A DNA stretch of 19,350 bases. Origin: Thoreauomyces humboldtii (taxonomy: Eukaryota; Chytridiomycota; Chytridiomycetes; Spizellomycetales; Powellomycetaceae). Shown here in pieces: positions 17,093 through 19,350 of this stretch (positions within the stretch are counted from its first letter, which is position 1; each line of letters starts with the position of its first letter). The notes below the pieces were generated by a model. It ran no database searches, was not told the DNA's origin, and saw only the letters and a list, made by a program, of their open reading frames with translations. Made by a program: the position numbers and the translations under genes. The stretch is from contig JADGJA010000417.1 of the NCBI GenBank assembly GCA_027596035.1, positions 1-19,350 of the forward strand. Direction: 5' to 3'.

Positions 17093-18250
17093 ATGTCACT
17101 CCTCTCGAGGATCATATCTCGCAAGGAGACAGCAGCAATCACTGTGGTCGAGGACTCTGTCAAGCAGTCCTATGTGGCACTGGTCAGGGAACTCATCTTC
17201 CCGCCACCGTCCGGAAAGTCAATCAAGGCGTACGTATCTCGCTCGCTGCAAGTAACACTGATCGTTGTGTTGAACTAACAGCATTAGCTCTTCCTACTAG
17301 TAACAATCTCATTATCGTCTGCTGTGAAAGCCCTCCGGAGACTGTAGCGCACGTTTTTGGCAAGAAGAATGTCAGCAGGTGAGACCCGGCTCAAAACAGG
17401 TCCCAGTCGCGCTCCGGTTAACGGATTGTTTCCCACTAGCGCACCAAGGTTCGTGGATGTCTTTTCCAGCTGGTCCTGGTACGCTCCACCGTCCGCCGCT
17501 TCTTTGCTCTCCTCGGTGAAGGCCACTACATCAACTCTCGCGTCCACCCTCGAAGCGCTCATGCCGACCGGTACCTCGACGGCACCAACAACCACGATCC
17601 TCTTCGATAGTATATCGCCATTCCTGCATCACCATTCGCTAGGCACCTTTGCCCGCCTTGTCAAATCTCTTGCTCTTCTCACATCAACATACCCCTCCGT
17701 GTCCCTGATCCTCCCGTTTCACGGCGACGCGCACACAGGCACTCCCGTGCTCGCACCTCTGCTCGCCGACCTGGCGACCACCTACATCACCGTCCGTCAC
17801 GGCAAGGACTTTGGCCTGCCCTTCGGATGTCCAGGCGACGCGGACGCGTATCAGGACATTGACGCCCATTGGAGCAGCGGAGGCGTGTGCGAGGTCCTGC
17901 ACAGGAGAAAGAGCGGGAAGGTCGGGAGGGAGGTCGTCGGGTACCGTGCGTCATCGACGGGAGGAACATGGGTCGTCAAGACGCTGGACGAGTGGAGAGG
18001 CGTGGTCTCGACAGAGGTCGAGGAGAGACGGGATGGGGAACACCCGGACGACGTGGATCCAGCGGCCAACCTGTCCTTCAATCTGAGACTCACGGATGCT
18101 CAGAGGGCTGCGAGAAGCGAACTGGTGCTCCCGTATCTCAACGCGCAGCAGGCGGATACTCGACCGCAACAGGCGAATCCCACCGGAACGATATTCTACG
18201 ATGATGATGACTACGATGAGGAGGATCCTGACGCTGATCTCGACATCTGA
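17093..18250 (+). CDS. ELP5: Elongator complex subunit 5
   Basis: The model is join(17093..17229,17301..17378,17440..18250), 341 residues. Elp5 (Iki1) forms, with Elp4 and Elp6, a RecA-like ring of the Elongator complex. Elongator modifies wobble uridines of cytoplasmic tRNAs (family knowledge). What shows it: the overall layout (SLLSRIISRKE start, a hydrophobic alternating core such as TILFDSISPFLHHHSLGTFA and VSLILPFHGD) and above all the C-terminal signature. There LSFNLRLTDAQRAARSELVL and PY precede a GTIFYDDDDYDEEDPDADLD acidic tail, which is characteristic of fungal Elp5. Intron 1 (71 bp) must use the third AG, at 17300, because the two earlier AGs lead to a TAG. Intron 2 (61 bp) has GGTTAAC as branch site and CTAG as acceptor. 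The ATG at 17093 was chosen over an in-frame upstream start at 16982 because the intervening residues are Pro/Ser/Arg-rich and untypical. No damage is seen. Confidence 0.85.
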
Positions 18251-18871
18251 TGAACCGTGCAATGCAATTTGTTTTTGGGATTCAGTAGGATCAATGGCAT
18301 CTGCTTGTTATATGTAGGACAGGCATACCTTTTAGAGTCACAAACCGAGCTCGCTTTGTCAATCGTCGTTTTGCTTTCGTAGCCTTGTATAATACTCTAG
18401 GCTTCTGACCGGTGCCAGATTTCGAGGGACAGCGGAAAGCAAATGTTGGGCCATGAGCGCCAAAGCAACCCCAAAAGACGCCGAGCGGTCTCTTTACTGA
18501 AAGAGGCCAAGCGCTGCATTTTCTAATGTTACTCCCCCCATGCCCACGTTTCTCGGACCGCCAGCACCACTTGCAATAGTCGCCGAAAACGCCCTATTTC
18601 CCAGCTCGCTGGTCTGGACGTTCCTTGAACCTGCCTTCCCGCTAAGTTATTTCATGAAAGCAACGACACATAGCCTCGAGCATCCGTGGGATTCCTCAGC
18701 AAACCCCACTCGAGACTTTCAGACGTAAGAAGCAATAGAACAAAAGCGGATCGTATCGGCCCGAATAACAACATAGTATTCGTACTGTTACGTGATTTGT
18801 ATAGACAGGCTGAGAAGCCGGTCTTTCCATGTTTCATGAAGGTGAACTGTTGTGTCCGAGAGTGAAGGCGT
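18251..18871. other. intergenic between convergent genes
   Basis: This is the 3' flank of the Elp5 gene (+) and of the minus-strand gene ending at 18872. Small open frames on both strands lack coding character. No RNA gene was recognised. Confidence 0.6.
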
Positions 18872-19350
18872 TCAGTTCGGAACTTCCGTCTTCAACGGAT
18901 CTTCGCTTTCGTCTGCTTTCGTGTCCGATTCCTCAAACATCTCACGCCACGCCTGGGAAAGAAACGCTAACATCAGCTCACGTCGCCTCGGGTTTTCCGT
19001 GTTTTTTCTCACCTTCATGTCCTGCGGGCTCCCGATGCCCCCGATCCTCTCCCTGTACTCCATGGCGCACTCCAACCCTTCCTTCCCGTTCCTGACCTGG
19101 AACCCTACCGAGCTCCTCCTCCGTCTCTGCTGCCCCGACTTTGACGGCGTTCTGGCCATCTCGTCCTGCTTCCGTCGTCTCCTCTCGATGGCCGCCGCGA
19201 TGGCGTCCCGGACGTTGTCCTCCTCTTCTTCGTCGGAACCGTGGTGACGGGTCACGAGGTCGTGGAAGGACACGTTGTGGGATCGGGTGGAGAGTTCGAT
19301 GGCGGTTCTTTGGGTGCGTTCGAGGGTGGCGAGGAGGAGGGGGAGGGAGG
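18872..19350 (-). CDS. partial gene, C-terminal part of an unrecognised protein
   Basis: The gene runs off the right edge, so its start is missing. The frame is open from 19348 to the TGA at 18874-18872. The visible part begins LLLATLERTQRTAIELSTRS, continues through an acidic patch (SDEEEED), a basic helix (AIAAAIERRRRKQDEMARTP) and a basic/serine stretch (RRRRSS, possible kinase sites or nuclear signal), and ends TEVPN. A 60-bp intron (18953-19012; GTGAGA donor, TTTCCCAG acceptor) is likely, giving QDMK|AWREMFEES. Its length is a multiple of three and it contains no stop, so the unspliced message would also be readable. No family is recognised. Charged helices suggest a structural or nuclear protein, without proof. 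Confidence 0.6.
   Translation of the reverse strand, partial: SLPLLLATLERTQRTAIELSTRSHNVSFHDLVTRHHGSDEEEEDNVRDAIAAAIERRRRKQDEMARTPSKSGQQRRRRSSVGFQVRNGKEGLECAMEYRERIGGIGSPQDMKVRKNTENPRRRELMLAFLSQAWREMFEESDTKADESEDPLKTEVPN

Noticed and set aside
1..19350. CRISPR arrays, tRNA or rRNA genes, bacterial operons
   Set aside because: No regularly spaced repeats, cloverleaf-type sequences or rRNA-like segments were seen, and spliced fungal genes make prokaryotic features unlikely.

Overview
The window looks like nuclear DNA of a filamentous or dimorphic fungus, most likely a basidiomycete (inference). Genes are GC-rich, compact and on both strands. They carry short GT-AG introns of about 60-100 bp with CTAAC/CTGAC-like branch sites. 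Recognisable products are an Elongator subunit Elp5, a secreted heme-thiolate peroxygenase and a eukaryotic-type glutamate decarboxylase. No tRNA, rRNA or CRISPR array was seen.

Left part (about 1-9,500): a decayed, repeat-rich region, read almost entirely on the minus strand. It holds a retroelement-like aspartic-protease fragment (419-1027). It also holds three partial copies (A about 1.7-2.75 kb, B 2.87-3.2 kb, C 4.68-5.1 kb) of an unidentified modular gene. The copies share a coding block around QGHRPEI...DFTDV.VVKHVRENY..TD; A and B also share a second block that ends at the same splice donor. Further coding-looking orphan fragments lie among them. One orphan two-exon gene (6892-7740) is still open throughout. 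Structural oddities are a perfect 17-bp inverted repeat (3995-4045) and a 56-bp direct repeat next to it. I could not name the family; it is the best candidate here for something undescribed, probably the remains of a multicopy element.

Middle part (10,500-13,400): a three-exon peroxygenase gene (10566-11465, +) behind a clear TATA box. It is tail-to-tail with a three-exon gene for a coiled-coil, probably nuclear, protein of unknown function (12262-13366, -). Between them is an AT-rich stretch followed by two adjacent hairpins with different stems and the same 8-nt loop.

Right part (13,600-19,350): a glutamate decarboxylase gene (about 14070-15712, -) is recognisable almost end to end but carries at least five inactivating or damaging lesions, so I call it a pseudogene. 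It is followed by a three-exon Elp5 gene (17093-18250, +), apparently intact, and by the 3' part of an unrecognised minus-strand gene running off the right edge.

There is no sign that these genes form one pathway. The right half reads as ordinary fungal gene space next to an accessory, mobile-element-rich block on the left.
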